Of a stretch of DNA of 10,975 bases, positions 1 through 6,118 are shown piece after piece (the first letter of the stretch is position 1; the number at the start of each line of letters is the position of its first letter). The position numbers and the translations under genes were made by a program. Source of the DNA: Legionellaceae bacterium. GTDB lineage: Bacteria; Pseudomonadota; Gammaproteobacteria; Legionellales; Legionellaceae. The notes beneath the pieces were generated by a model. It ran no database searches. It was not told the origin of the DNA and saw nothing but the letters and a program-made list of their open reading frames with translations. Location of the stretch: positions 1 to 10,975 of the forward strand of contig CANISA010000030.1 in assembly GCA_947470005.1 (NCBI GenBank), written 5' to 3'.

Positions 1-1247
1 ATCTGGGTCACGAGCGGTTGCTGGGGAATTTCCCATACCCCGGTGCTTGATAAACGCTGGGGATGTTCGGTTAACGCGAGCGCTGTGGCGGTTGTTTTGG
101 TGGTTTTCCCTGTGCTCGGGTCGTGGAATGAAAAAGACTCAGGTAGTCCGAGAGAGCCCGCGATCACGAGGCCATCGCTATTTTCATGTTGAGAGATGGC
201 GGCCCCGTTCTCGCCTGGACGGTGTAAGATTAGGGCGAGGACACCCCGTTGGATGGTCTGCCAATTTTTGTAAGAAACGTGTTCTTTCGCGAAAAGTTTA
301 AAGGCTTCACCGCTGACGATGAGACCGCCAGGGAAATGGAGTAAAGGCGCCCGGTTGAGTACGAATTTACCTGCTTCTAACGCCTGCTGCACCCAACGCA
401 TAAATTCGATAGCCATGAATCGCTCCTTACCCGCTAGCGCCAAGGGCTCCGGCGTGTTATCAACAAACGTAGCAATTCGCGCGGGGCGATCGCGCGCAGG
501 AACACAGGCTCGTATCGGGAAATGATTGAGCTCGTGTTGAATAGCGATTGCATCTGCGCGGTCTAAAATGGCGCCTAAAGCGCCTGCTGATCCGCTATCT
601 TCATCGAGGAGAGCCAGCCACACCGCCAAGACGTCTCGGTTTGATGCAATCCAGGCAAAGCCTTCTTCAGGCATCAGTCGACGAGCGAGCAGAAGGGTTA
701 ATCGGCGACGCAAGGCGTAATCGTCGCTGGTTTTAAATTCAAACCAATAGTGATGATTCATGTTGCCGAGTGGCTCAAGGAGAGGTTCCCATTCTTTTAA
801 TGGTAGCCCTTTCATGCTGTAGCGGTCGACGCGATAATCCAGGCATAATGTTCCTATTCCGCGAAGAAGGCTTGCAGAAAATAACGCATACCACCAGCGC
901 TTTTGCTCATCAGACAGCGCCTCATTGGGGGCAGGCAAAAGGTATTGACGAAACAACTGTACAGCGGCTTGTGCGCGAGCAAGCGCATGATCAAGCAAGC
1001 CCCCCGGTAAGGCATAATAGAGGCTACTTTCGGGTAAACGCTGGCAGTGATGGGCCACTTGCTTGATTAAACGAAGACACAGGCTATCAAAAAGCGAGGA
1101 CTCAAACTCACTTGTTTGCGCGAAGAGTTTAAGTATCTCTTTGCGTTTGATATCGGATAGCAATTGCTCTGGTGACAAGATGGCGGTGAGCATGCTGAGC
1201 GGCTTGGCGTCGGTTGGCGCGGTTTTTTTTGTGGGCTGATGAAACAA
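1..1247 (-). CDS. TraI_2 / TraI_2_C domain protein (MobH relaxase-like), degenerate, 3' part missing
   Basis: An uninterrupted minus-strand frame of about 415 codons runs off the left edge, so the C-terminus is missing. Residues about 20-260 resemble the TraI_2 domain of MobH-type conjugative relaxases: PGGLLDHAL at 81-89 matches the family's PGGLL.H.L block. Residues about 272-350 match the TraI_2_C domain, with FMRWVQQALEAGKFVLN followed by the hydrophobic GGLIVSGEAF and WQTIQRGV. The normal histidine cluster just before PGGLL is replaced by LYY (76-78), and the usual LLHDIGK is LLRGIG (127-132), so the HD metal-binding pair is absent. This predicts loss of the metal-dependent activity and perhaps a structural or nucleic-acid-binding role. 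The TTG start at 1247-1245 is chosen because GGGGAGG lies 5 bases upstream; the next in-frame ATG is codon 19. It follows rsmA by 25 bases, probably in the same transcript, and no conjugation genes are nearby. The domain call is fairly sure; the function is unknown. Confidence 0.8.
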   Translation of the reverse strand, partial: MFHQPTKKTAPTDAKPLSMLTAILSPEQLLSDIKRKEILKLFAQTSEFESSLFDSLCLRLIKQVAHHCQRLPESSLYYALPGGLLDHALARAQAAVQLFRQYLLPAPNEALSDEQKRWWYALFSASLLRGIGTLCLDYRVDRYSMKGLPLKEWEPLLEPLGNMNHHYWFEFKTSDDYALRRRLTLLLARRLMPEEGFAWIASNRDVLAVWLALLDEDSGSAGALGAILDRADAIAIQHELNHFPIRACVPARDRPARIATFVDNTPEPLALAGKERFMAIEFMRWVQQALEAGKFVLNRAPLLHFPGGLIVSGEAFKLFAKEHVSYKNWQTIQRGVLALILHRPGENGAAISQHENSDGLVIAGSLGLPESFSFHDPSTGKTTKTTATALALTEHPQRLSSTGVWEIPQQPLVTQ

Positions 1248-1252
1248 GCGGA

Positions 1253-1259
1253 CCTCCCC
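1253..1259 (-). promoter_or_regulatory. Ribosome binding site GGGGAGG for the TTG-started relaxase-like gene
   Basis: Read on the minus strand, GGGGAGG is followed by the 5-base spacer TCCGC and then TTG at 1247-1245. It is the strongest Shine-Dalgarno match in the window and is the main reason for accepting the rare TTG start over the ATG at 1193. Confidence 0.75.
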
Positions 1260-1272
1260 TATGGCAGCAAAT

Positions 1273-2058
1273 TTAATTTATTTTACACGAATCGGCAATA
1301 TAATGCGCTATTTCGACGTATTCAAGAATAGAAATTTGTTCCGGCCGTTTCGACGGGTCAATTTGTAACGCGCTGAGTGCTGCGGCGTTCAGCAGGGGCT
1401 TCAGATTGTTGGCCAGGGTTTTTCGTCGCATGGCGAAGGCGGTCGCTACCACGTGCTTGAGGGTTTCCAGGCAAACAGCTGGGTAGGGCGAAACGCGATG
1501 AGGGGTGAGACGCACCACGGCAGATTCCACTTTGGGTATGGGGAAAAACGCGTGAGCCGGAACAAGAAAAAGGCATTCAACATCGCAGTGATACTGGACC
1601 ATGATGCTTAATCGACCGTAGGCTTTACAGCCAGGGCTTGCAGCCAGGCGATCAACCACCTCTTTTTGCAACATGAAATGCATGTCATCGATGTGTTGTT
1701 TGTGTTTGAGTAAGTGCATGAGGAGTGGTGTTGAAATGTTATAGGGTAAATTTCCAACCACGCGCAAGTGTTCCCCAAACGTACCATAATCGATTTTAAG
1801 CGCATCGGCCTGAATGAGCGTCAGTGTGTGTGGGTGTTGGGGGAGGCTGGCGAGCCGTGCGTGAAGGTCTGTATCAATTTCGATTGCAGTCAAGGCATTG
1901 ACTTCACGTAACAAGGGCAGGGTGATAGCACCTAGACCGGGACCTATCTCTAATAGATTGTCTGACGGTTGTGGGCGAATGGCATGCACGATGGCTTGAA
2001 TGACGTGAGGATCTTGGAGGAAATTTTGACCAAAGCGTTTGCGTGGACGATGTTGCAT
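1273..2058 (-). CDS. rsmA: 16S rRNA (adenine(1518)-N(6)/adenine(1519)-N(6))-dimethyltransferase
   Basis: RsmA (KsgA) dimethylates two adjacent adenines in the 3' terminal helix 45 loop of 16S rRNA using S-adenosylmethionine, as a late check in 30S subunit assembly. The 261-residue protein has the family's N-terminal RKRFGQNFL (6-14), the SAM-binding motif [10 protein letters not shown] (37-46), the acidic EID (60-62), the QAD (83-85) and the catalytic NLPYN (103-107), followed by ISTP. Length is normal for the family. The ATG at 2058 is preferred over a GTG four codons upstream (2070), because GTGAGGA forms the ribosome binding site 5-6 bases ahead of this ATG and that GTG lies inside it. It is the first gene of a minus-strand unit that continues into the relaxase-like gene. 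A TATAAT sits about 32 bases upstream of the start. Confidence 0.97.
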   Translation of the reverse strand: MQHRPRKRFGQNFLQDPHVIQAIVHAIRPQPSDNLLEIGPGLGAITLPLLREVNALTAIEIDTDLHARLASLPQHPHTLTLIQADALKIDYGTFGEHLRVVGNLPYNISTPLLMHLLKHKQHIDDMHFMLQKEVVDRLAASPGCKAYGRLSIMVQYHCDVECLFLVPAHAFFPIPKVESAVVRLTPHRVSPYPAVCLETLKHVVATAFAMRRKTLANNLKPLLNAAALSALQIDPSKRPEQISILEYVEIAHYIADSCKIN

Positions 2059-2083
2059 GGGGTTCCTCACGTGCCTTTTTTAT

Positions 2084-2109
2084 GGTGTAATTATACACCG
2101 ATTTATACA
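2084..2109. promoter_or_regulatory. Divergent promoter region between rsmA and thiE, with a 16-base dyad
   Basis: GGTGTA-ATTA-TACACC (2084-2099) is a perfect inverted repeat. Within it the minus strand reads TATAAT (2090-2095), a consensus -10 box suitably placed for rsmA, though no good -35 box is seen 17 bases upstream. On the plus strand TATACA occurs at 2092-2097 and 2104-2109 as possible -10 boxes for thiE, also without a clear -35. The dyad could be an operator or chance symmetry around an AT-rich promoter. No THI-box (TPP riboswitch) sequence lies between here and thiE. Confidence 0.4.
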
Positions 2110-2155
2110 GCTAGGGCGAGGCGGATTATTATTAGGTTTATTTGGGCTAAACAGG

Positions 2156-2797
2156 ATGATTGACGATTACCTGACACTTTGTTTCGTTACTCATCGGCAA
2201 GACCAGTCGTTTCATGTCTATCAGCAGGTCATTTTAAACGCCATTCAAGGCGGCGTGACGTCGGTTCAATTGCGCGACAAAAATGCATCGCTTGTTGAGT
2301 TGCATGCCATGGCGTTGGCGTTAAAATCGCTGTTAACGCCGTTAAATATCCCACTGATCATCAATGATCATGTGGATATCGCACACGCTGTTGATGCGGC
2401 TGGGGTGCATCTTGGGCAAACCGATGGGCTTCCTGCCTTGGCACGTGCCATGCTTGGTCCTACGAAACGAATTGGGCTATCGATTGAAACGTTTGATGAT
2501 CTGGCGCGTGCTAACAGCCTGACTTGCATTGATTACTTGGCCGCTAGTGCGGTTTTTCCAAGTCAAACTAAACGCAATTGTGCCACGATCTGGGGATTGG
2601 ACGGTCTTCGAAAAATAAGTGCCGCATCCAAACACCCTGTGGTAGCGATTGGCGGAATTGAACTGAATAACATCAAGGAAACCATGGCGTGTGGGGTAGC
2701 TGGTGTCGCTGTTGTCGGGGCGATTCACCGTGCGTCTTGCCCTAAGCAAGCGGCCGCAGCGTTGATACACGCGATACGGGAGACACACCATGTTTGA
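2156..2797 (+). CDS. thiE: Thiamine phosphate synthase
   Basis: ThiE couples HMP pyrophosphate to hydroxyethylthiazole phosphate to make thiamine phosphate in the cytoplasm. The 213-residue TIM-barrel protein shows the family motifs in order: GVTSVQLRDK (33-42), LIINDHVDIA (67-76) with a Mg-binding Asp71, GVHLGQTD (83-90) with Asp90, IGLS (106-109), VFPSQTK (133-139) in the pyrophosphate-binding region, and VVAIGGI (162-168). The common GPVFP appears as SAVFP, a minor variant. The frame is open upstream to 2039, but that part overlaps the start of rsmA and lacks family sequence. ATG 2156 fits the family N-terminus although its ribosome binding site is weak (only AGG touching the ATG). It is the first gene of the thiamine operon and overlaps thiM by 8 bases. 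Confidence 0.95.
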   Translation: MIDDYLTLCFVTHRQDQSFHVYQQVILNAIQGGVTSVQLRDKNASLVELHAMALALKSLLTPLNIPLIINDHVDIAHAVDAAGVHLGQTDGLPALARAMLGPTKRIGLSIETFDDLARANSLTCIDYLAASAVFPSQTKRNCATIWGLDGLRKISAASKHPVVAIGGIELNNIKETMACGVAGVAVVGAIHRASCPKQAAAALIHAIRETHHV

Positions 2798-3569
2798 TCA
2801 ATTAAGTGAGATAGTACATCGTTTACGCCAGGAGCGGCCGCTCATCCTGAACATCACCAATGCGGTCACCATGGATGTCGTGGCCAATGGTTTGCTCAGT
2901 GTGGGCGCGTCCCCCATCATGAGCCAGGCGCCTCAAGAAATCGAAGAGCTGGTGAATATAGCCTCTGCGGTGGTGATTAATCTAGGGACACTCTCAGACG
3001 ACTTCATCGAGCTGGTCTTTCAAACGTGTCACGTTGCCAATGCATTGAATAAACCCATTATTTTTGATCCGGTGGGTGCTGGTGCGAGCCATTATCGCAC
3101 ATCGACGTGCAAACGGTTGTTGATGCAAATTGATGTGGCCATTGTGCGAGGCAATGCGAGTGAAATCATGGCGGTTGCAGGGGGGGGGACGGGCACCAAA
3201 GGCGTAGATAGTTCGGCGGAGACCCCCTCAGCCATGGCGTACGCTCAGGCCTTAGCGAACGCTCATGACGCCACGGTTGTCATGAGTGGTGCGGTCGATG
3301 TGATTGTTGATTCTCATCAGATGGAACAGGTTGACCGAGGGTCTGTGCTTATGCCGTTGATTACTGGAACAGGCTGTTTGCTGTCTGCTGTAGTGGCTGC
3401 ATTTCATGCGGTTCATTCAAACCGTTTTGAGGCGGCACGATACGCCAGTTTATTTTATGCCGTGTGTGGTGAAATGGCGGCGCGACAAACAACAAGACCT
3501 GGCTCATTTAGAATGCATTTTTTAGATGCCCTTCATGCCCCTCTTTTCCGAGGTGATTATGAGCGTTAG
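2790..3569 (+). CDS. thiM: Hydroxyethylthiazole kinase
   Basis: ThiM phosphorylates 4-methyl-5-(2-hydroxyethyl)thiazole with ATP, a salvage step that supplies the thiazole half to ThiE. The 259-residue sequence carries NITNAVTMDVVANGLL (21-36), then GASPIM (39-44), INLGTL, FDPVGAGAS, VRGNASEI and the ribokinase-like anion hole GTGC (193-196), all typical of the family. The ATG at 2790 lies inside the end of thiE with GGGAG 7 bases ahead. The gene ends inside the start of thiD (11-base overlap), so translation of the three genes is probably coupled. A run of nine G (3180-3188) encodes a glycine-rich loop before TGTKGVD; a length change there would break the frame. Confidence 0.96.
   Translation: MFDQLSEIVHRLRQERPLILNITNAVTMDVVANGLLSVGASPIMSQAPQEIEELVNIASAVVINLGTLSDDFIELVFQTCHVANALNKPIIFDPVGAGASHYRTSTCKRLLMQIDVAIVRGNASEIMAVAGGGTGTKGVDSSAETPSAMAYAQALANAHDATVVMSGAVDVIVDSHQMEQVDRGSVLMPLITGTGCLLSAVVAAFHAVHSNRFEAARYASLFYAVCGEMAARQTTRPGSFRMHFLDALHAPLFRGDYER
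3180..3188 (+). repeat. Poly-G tract (9 G) inside thiM
   Basis: Nine consecutive G encode Gly-Gly-Gly in a loop of ThiM, and the frame is intact at this length. Such tracts are prone to slippage during replication and to sequencing error. A poly-C run of eight (3572-3579) lies at codons 5-7 of thiD. Confidence 0.9.
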
Positions 3570-4398
3570 TACCCCCCCCTGTGTGGTGACGTTTGCCGGA
3601 ACAGATCCCTCTGGGGGAGCGGGTATTCAGGCTGATATCAAAGCGATTTCAGCTACGGGGTGTTATGCCGCATCCATTATTACCGCGTTGGTGGCTCAAA
3701 ACACGGTGGGTGTGCAGGCTATTTTAGAGGTGCCGCCTGAATTTATTCGCCAGCAAATTGATTCAGTGTTCAGCGATCTAACTGTTCATGCGGTTAAGAT
3801 TGGCATGTTGCACAAACAAGAAAACATGGATGTTATTGCGACGGCATTGAGTCAATTAGAGGTGAAACATGTGGTGTTTGATCCAGTGATGGTCGCAAAG
3901 AATGGCAGCCCACTGCTTGACCCGATGCTTATCCATTATTTAAAAACACGGATGTTTCCTCATTGCACGCTGATAACACCGAATCAGCCTGAAGCAGAAG
4001 CCTTGCTGAGTCGGCCGATTGAGACGTTATCGGACATGGCTTTGGCGGCAGAGACGTTAGGTGAAACGTATCATCTCAATGTTCTCGTGAAAGGGGGACA
4101 TTTTAGTCAAGAGGACGCGTCAGATGTACTTTATATGCCCTCAGAAAAGGCGCATCATTGGTTTCATGCGGGGCGAATTCACACGAAGAACACCCATGGC
4201 ACGGGGTGTACGCTTTCCTCAGCAATCGCATCCTACCTTGCTCAGGGGTACAGATTAACAGACGCTATCCAGCACGCGAAACGGTACTTAACGCGCGCGA
4301 TTCAAGCCGCAAGCATGCAACACATCGGTCATGGGTTTGGGCCGGTGGATCACTTTTATTTTTTAGACCGAACAGGGTGTGCCTATGAAGAACAGTAA
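3559..4398 (+). CDS. thiD: Bifunctional hydroxymethylpyrimidine kinase / phosphomethylpyrimidine kinase
   Basis: ThiD phosphorylates HMP twice, giving HMP pyrophosphate for ThiE. The 279-residue ribokinase-fold protein has VTFAGTDPSGGAGIQADIK (10-28), where the family usually reads GSD, then VKIGML, FDPVMVAKNG, ITPNQPEAE, VLVKGGH and the anion hole HGTGC (213-217), which covers the whole family. The start ATG 3559 is preferred over an upstream in-frame start (3526): AGGTGAT provides the ribosome binding site and the family N-terminus begins here. It overlaps thiM by 11 bases and tenA by 14. Its stop codon lies inside the first copy of the 48-base tandem repeat, so the duplication leaves ThiD intact. 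An eight-C run falls at codons 5-7. Confidence 0.96.
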   Translation: MSVSTPPCVVTFAGTDPSGGAGIQADIKAISATGCYAASIITALVAQNTVGVQAILEVPPEFIRQQIDSVFSDLTVHAVKIGMLHKQENMDVIATALSQLEVKHVVFDPVMVAKNGSPLLDPMLIHYLKTRMFPHCTLITPNQPEAEALLSRPIETLSDMALAAETLGETYHLNVLVKGGHFSQEDASDVLYMPSEKAHHWFHAGRIHTKNTHGTGCTLSSAIASYLAQGYRLTDAIQHAKRYLTRAIQAASMQHIGHGFGPVDHFYFLDRTGCAYEEQ

Positions 4399-5143
4399 AT
4401 TATTTGAAGAAATGCTCCAGGAGTCGGAATCAGTGAAGAACAGTAAATTATTTGAAGAAATGCTCCAGGAGTCGGAATCAGTGTTTGTGGGCATGGAGCA
4501 AAGTGCCTTTTACACGACCTTGGTGGCAGGTACGTTATCGTCCAGCGTTCGTCAATCATTTATAGAGCAAGATCAGCGGTATTTACGTAAATATACCGAA
4601 GCAGTGCGTGAGGTGGCCACGCGATTGAGTAGCACGGCGTATTATAACTATTATGAAAAAGAGTCGCTGCATTTGACGCAATTTGCGCTGAGATTGGATG
4701 CCTATGTCGAATTTCTTCAAACGACAGGAACCCTTTTTCAACCTCGCATTGTGGTGAGTGGCGTGATCGTTGATTACACGAGGCATCTTTATGTGACAAC
4801 GAAGCATGGATCGATTGAAGCAGCGCTCGCGTGTCTTACGCCTTGCTTGTATATCTATCATCGTCGCTTAGGTGAAAAGATGAAGGCTCTAGGTTGTGCC
4901 GCGGATCATCCCGATCGCACGTTGCTTGAGTCGTTTTTTGATCCTGAATTTGTTTCGGACGCGCTCGCGTTGGAGACGATGCTCAATGCATCCACAACAC
5001 GGATTGATTCAACGTCTGATCATGGGTCTGAAGTGAAGACGGCGTTTGCACGATCAGCGAGATTTGAGCTGGCATTTTTTGAGTACCTCGCATCGTCAAC
5101 GCCTGAGGCCGTTGATAAATCAGTACACGTTGCGTCTCTATAA
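4385..5143 (+). CDS. tenA: TenA family aminopyrimidine aminohydrolase (thiaminase II-like), N-terminal block duplicated
   Basis: TenA proteins hydrolyse 4-amino-5-aminomethyl-2-methylpyrimidine, a thiamine breakdown product, to HMP, which ThiD then uses. Aligned from memory with Bacillus subtilis TenA, this 252-residue protein keeps Asp44 (D63), Tyr47 (Y66), Tyr112 (Y131), catalytic Cys135 (C154, in LTPCLYIY) and Glu205 (E228, in RFELAFFEY). The counterpart of Tyr163 is probably Phe185. Residues 2-17 are repeated exactly at 18-33. The alignment places the normal TenA start at about residue 18-20, so the first copy is an extra N-terminal extension. The ATG at 4385 overlaps thiD by 14 bases, with AGGG about 9 bases upstream. 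A GTG at the repeat junction (4433), preceded by AGGAG, could give a second, normal-length product. Activity on thiamine itself cannot be judged. Confidence 0.88.
   Translation: MKNSKLFEEMLQESESVKNSKLFEEMLQESESVFVGMEQSAFYTTLVAGTLSSSVRQSFIEQDQRYLRKYTEAVREVATRLSSTAYYNYYEKESLHLTQFALRLDAYVEFLQTTGTLFQPRIVVSGVIVDYTRHLYVTTKHGSIEAALACLTPCLYIYHRRLGEKMKALGCAADHPDRTLLESFFDPEFVSDALALETMLNASTTRIDSTSDHGSEVKTAFARSARFELAFFEYLASSTPEAVDKSVHVASL
4386..4483 (+). repeat. Perfect tandem duplication, 48-base unit, two copies
   Basis: The unit beginning AAGAACAGTAAATTATTTGA occupies 4388-4435 and again 4436-4483 with no mismatch; identity at period 48 extends back to 4386. The unit is a multiple of three, so tenA stays in frame and gains a repeated 16-residue block (KNSKLFEEMLQESESV). 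Copy 1 contains the thiD stop codon. The absence of any difference between copies suggests a recent duplication. Confidence 0.98.
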
Positions 5144-5144
5144 C

Positions 5145-5825
5145 ATGCTTTTTTCTTTACTCGAGCTTCGTCGCCGCATCCTACAGGTTAGTTTGTTCTT
5201 GCTTGCTTGGTTTGTGTTGTTCTTTTGTTTGAGCTCGGAACTTTTTCATCTCCTTGTGGCGCCATTAATGCGTGCACTTCCAGCACAAGATTCACTCATT
5301 GCTACTCAGATAACCGCTCCGGTTTTAACGCCAATCCGTCTTGCACTGGATGCGGCACTGTTATGCACGGCACCGTTTGCACTGTTCCATGTGTGGAAAT
5401 TTGTGTCGCCTGGGCTTTATCATGGCGAGCGGGTGGGTTTGCAATGGCTGCTCGCGGGGAGCCTTACGCTGTTTGGCGTGGGTGTTTTATTTTGCTTTTA
5501 TAGCGTCTTACCGTTCATGTTCCGTCTCTTTTCTTATGCCCGTCCCCCAGGTGTTCGTTTTATGCCAGACATGACGTGCACCGTGGATTTCATCCTCCAC
5601 ATGCTGCTTCTGTTTGGACTTTGTTTTCAATTGCCCTTGGTGTGCGTGGTGTTGGTTCGGTTTGGGTTGCTGACGGTGGCGACATTGACCACGCTGCGAC
5701 CCTATGTGATTGTCATCGCGTTTATCGTGGGGATGCTCTTGACCCCGCCCGATGTGTTGTCGCAACTGATGCTGGCGATACCGCTGTGTTTGCTTTATGA
5801 AGTGGGGATTTTGCTCAGCAGGTAA
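5145..5825 (+). CDS. tatC: Twin-arginine translocase subunit TatC
   Basis: TatC is the inner-membrane subunit that, with TatB, recognises twin-arginine signal peptides and organises the translocation pore for folded proteins. The 226-residue protein has six hydrophobic segments, the N-terminal LLELRRRIL, the TAPVLTPI block, the signal-recognition loop FVSPGLYHGE with Phe86 and Glu95 (like E. coli Phe94 and Glu103), and the C-terminal GMLLTPPDVLSQ (196-207). The usual Glu of FGxxFExP (E. coli Glu170) is Gln162 here (FGLCFQLP). It is slightly shorter than E. coli TatC (258). The ATG at 5145 follows the tenA stop by 1 base and has no clear ribosome binding site, so coupling to tenA translation is likely. 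An upstream in-frame start at 5046 lies inside tenA and is not family sequence. The gene converges on tatB. Confidence 0.95.
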   Translation: MLFSLLELRRRILQVSLFLLAWFVLFFCLSSELFHLLVAPLMRALPAQDSLIATQITAPVLTPIRLALDAALLCTAPFALFHVWKFVSPGLYHGERVGLQWLLAGSLTLFGVGVLFCFYSVLPFMFRLFSYARPPGVRFMPDMTCTVDFILHMLLLFGLCFQLPLVCVVLVRFGLLTVATLTTLRPYVIVIAFIVGMLLTPPDVLSQLMLAIPLCLLYEVGILLSR

Positions 5826-5829
5826 GAAT

Positions 5830-5854
5830 AAAAAAAAACAAACCTATTGGTTTG
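5830..5854 (-). terminator. Rho-independent terminator after tatB (minus strand), possibly bidirectional
   Basis: On the minus strand CAAACC-AATA-GGTTTG (5854-5839) is followed directly by nine T (5838-5830), a standard short-stem terminator for the ubi-tatAB operon. On the plus strand the same hairpin sits 13 bases after the tatC stop and is followed, after six bases, by seven T (5861-5867), so it may also stop the thi-tatC transcript less efficiently. Confidence 0.7.
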
Positions 5855-5868
5855 ATTCAATTTTTTTG

Positions 5869-5892
5869 AAAAACAGCCTCACCGCTGAGGTT
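5869..5892 (-). terminator. Second hairpin just after the tatB stop codon
   Basis: CCTCA-GCGG-TGAGG on the minus strand (5890-5877), extendable by a G-T and an A-T pair, is followed by CTG and five T (5873-5869). It is a weaker terminator candidate 4 bases beyond the tatB stop, so the minus-strand operon may end in two terminators in series. Confidence 0.5.
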
Positions 5893-5896
5893 TGGC

Positions 5897-6118
5897 CTAA
5901 TTCGGGTCATAACGCTTATCTGCTGCTGCGGCTTTTTTTTTATTTTCTTCTAATTGATACAAATCCAATTGGTCTTGCCAAAAACGTTGCGCGTGTTGTT
6001 TGTAACGCTGGATAGCACGCAATCCTTTGGCGAGATGATGCGCCAACATGGGCCACTTGCTTGGCTTAAAAACGAGCACCGTAATCAAGAGGATAAGTAG
6101 GATTTCGCCGGTGCTCAT
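5897..6118 (-). CDS. tatB: Sec-independent translocase subunit TatB
   Basis: TatB forms the Tat signal-peptide receptor with TatC. The 73-residue product has the Tat A/B layout: a short N-terminus with Glu5, one membrane helix (about residues 5-17), a hinge, then a charged amphipathic helix (AHHLAKGLRAIQRYKQHAQR) and a hydrophilic, lysine- and alanine-rich tail. The usual hinge GPxxLP reads KPSKWP. It is short for TatB (E. coli 171) and the second Tat A-like gene in the pair, which with the divergent hinge favours TatB over a second TatA. Its ATG (6118) overlaps the tatA stop in an ATGA. It is the last gene of the ubiE-ubiJ-ubiB-tatA-tatB operon. Confidence 0.82.
   Translation of the reverse strand: MSTGEILLILLITVLVFKPSKWPMLAHHLAKGLRAIQRYKQHAQRFWQDQLDLYQLEENKKKAAAADKRYDPN

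Noticed and set aside
47..1066. Four plus-strand ORFs of 62 to 98 codons
   Set aside because: They lie antisense to the continuous minus-strand relaxase-like frame, have no recognisable family sequence and no convincing ribosome binding sites.
2056..2070. GTG start of rsmA at 2070
   Set aside because: The GTG is part of the GTGAGGA ribosome binding site for the ATG at 2058, and the family N-terminus begins there.
2039..2155. N-terminal extension of thiE
   Set aside because: It overlaps the rsmA start and promoter region and carries no ThiE family sequence; ATG 2156 fits the family start.
2059..2155. TPP riboswitch upstream of thiE
   Set aside because: I looked for the THI-box blocks (CTGAGA and the downstream ACC-TGA-type core) and did not see them, and the gap is short for the element.
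4388..4483. CRISPR or VNTR array
   Set aside because: There are only two directly abutting copies with no spacers, within coding sequence; it is a simple tandem duplication.
5046..5144. N-terminal extension of tatC
   Set aside because: It lies fully inside tenA in another frame, and the added residues are hydrophilic and unlike TatC N-termini.
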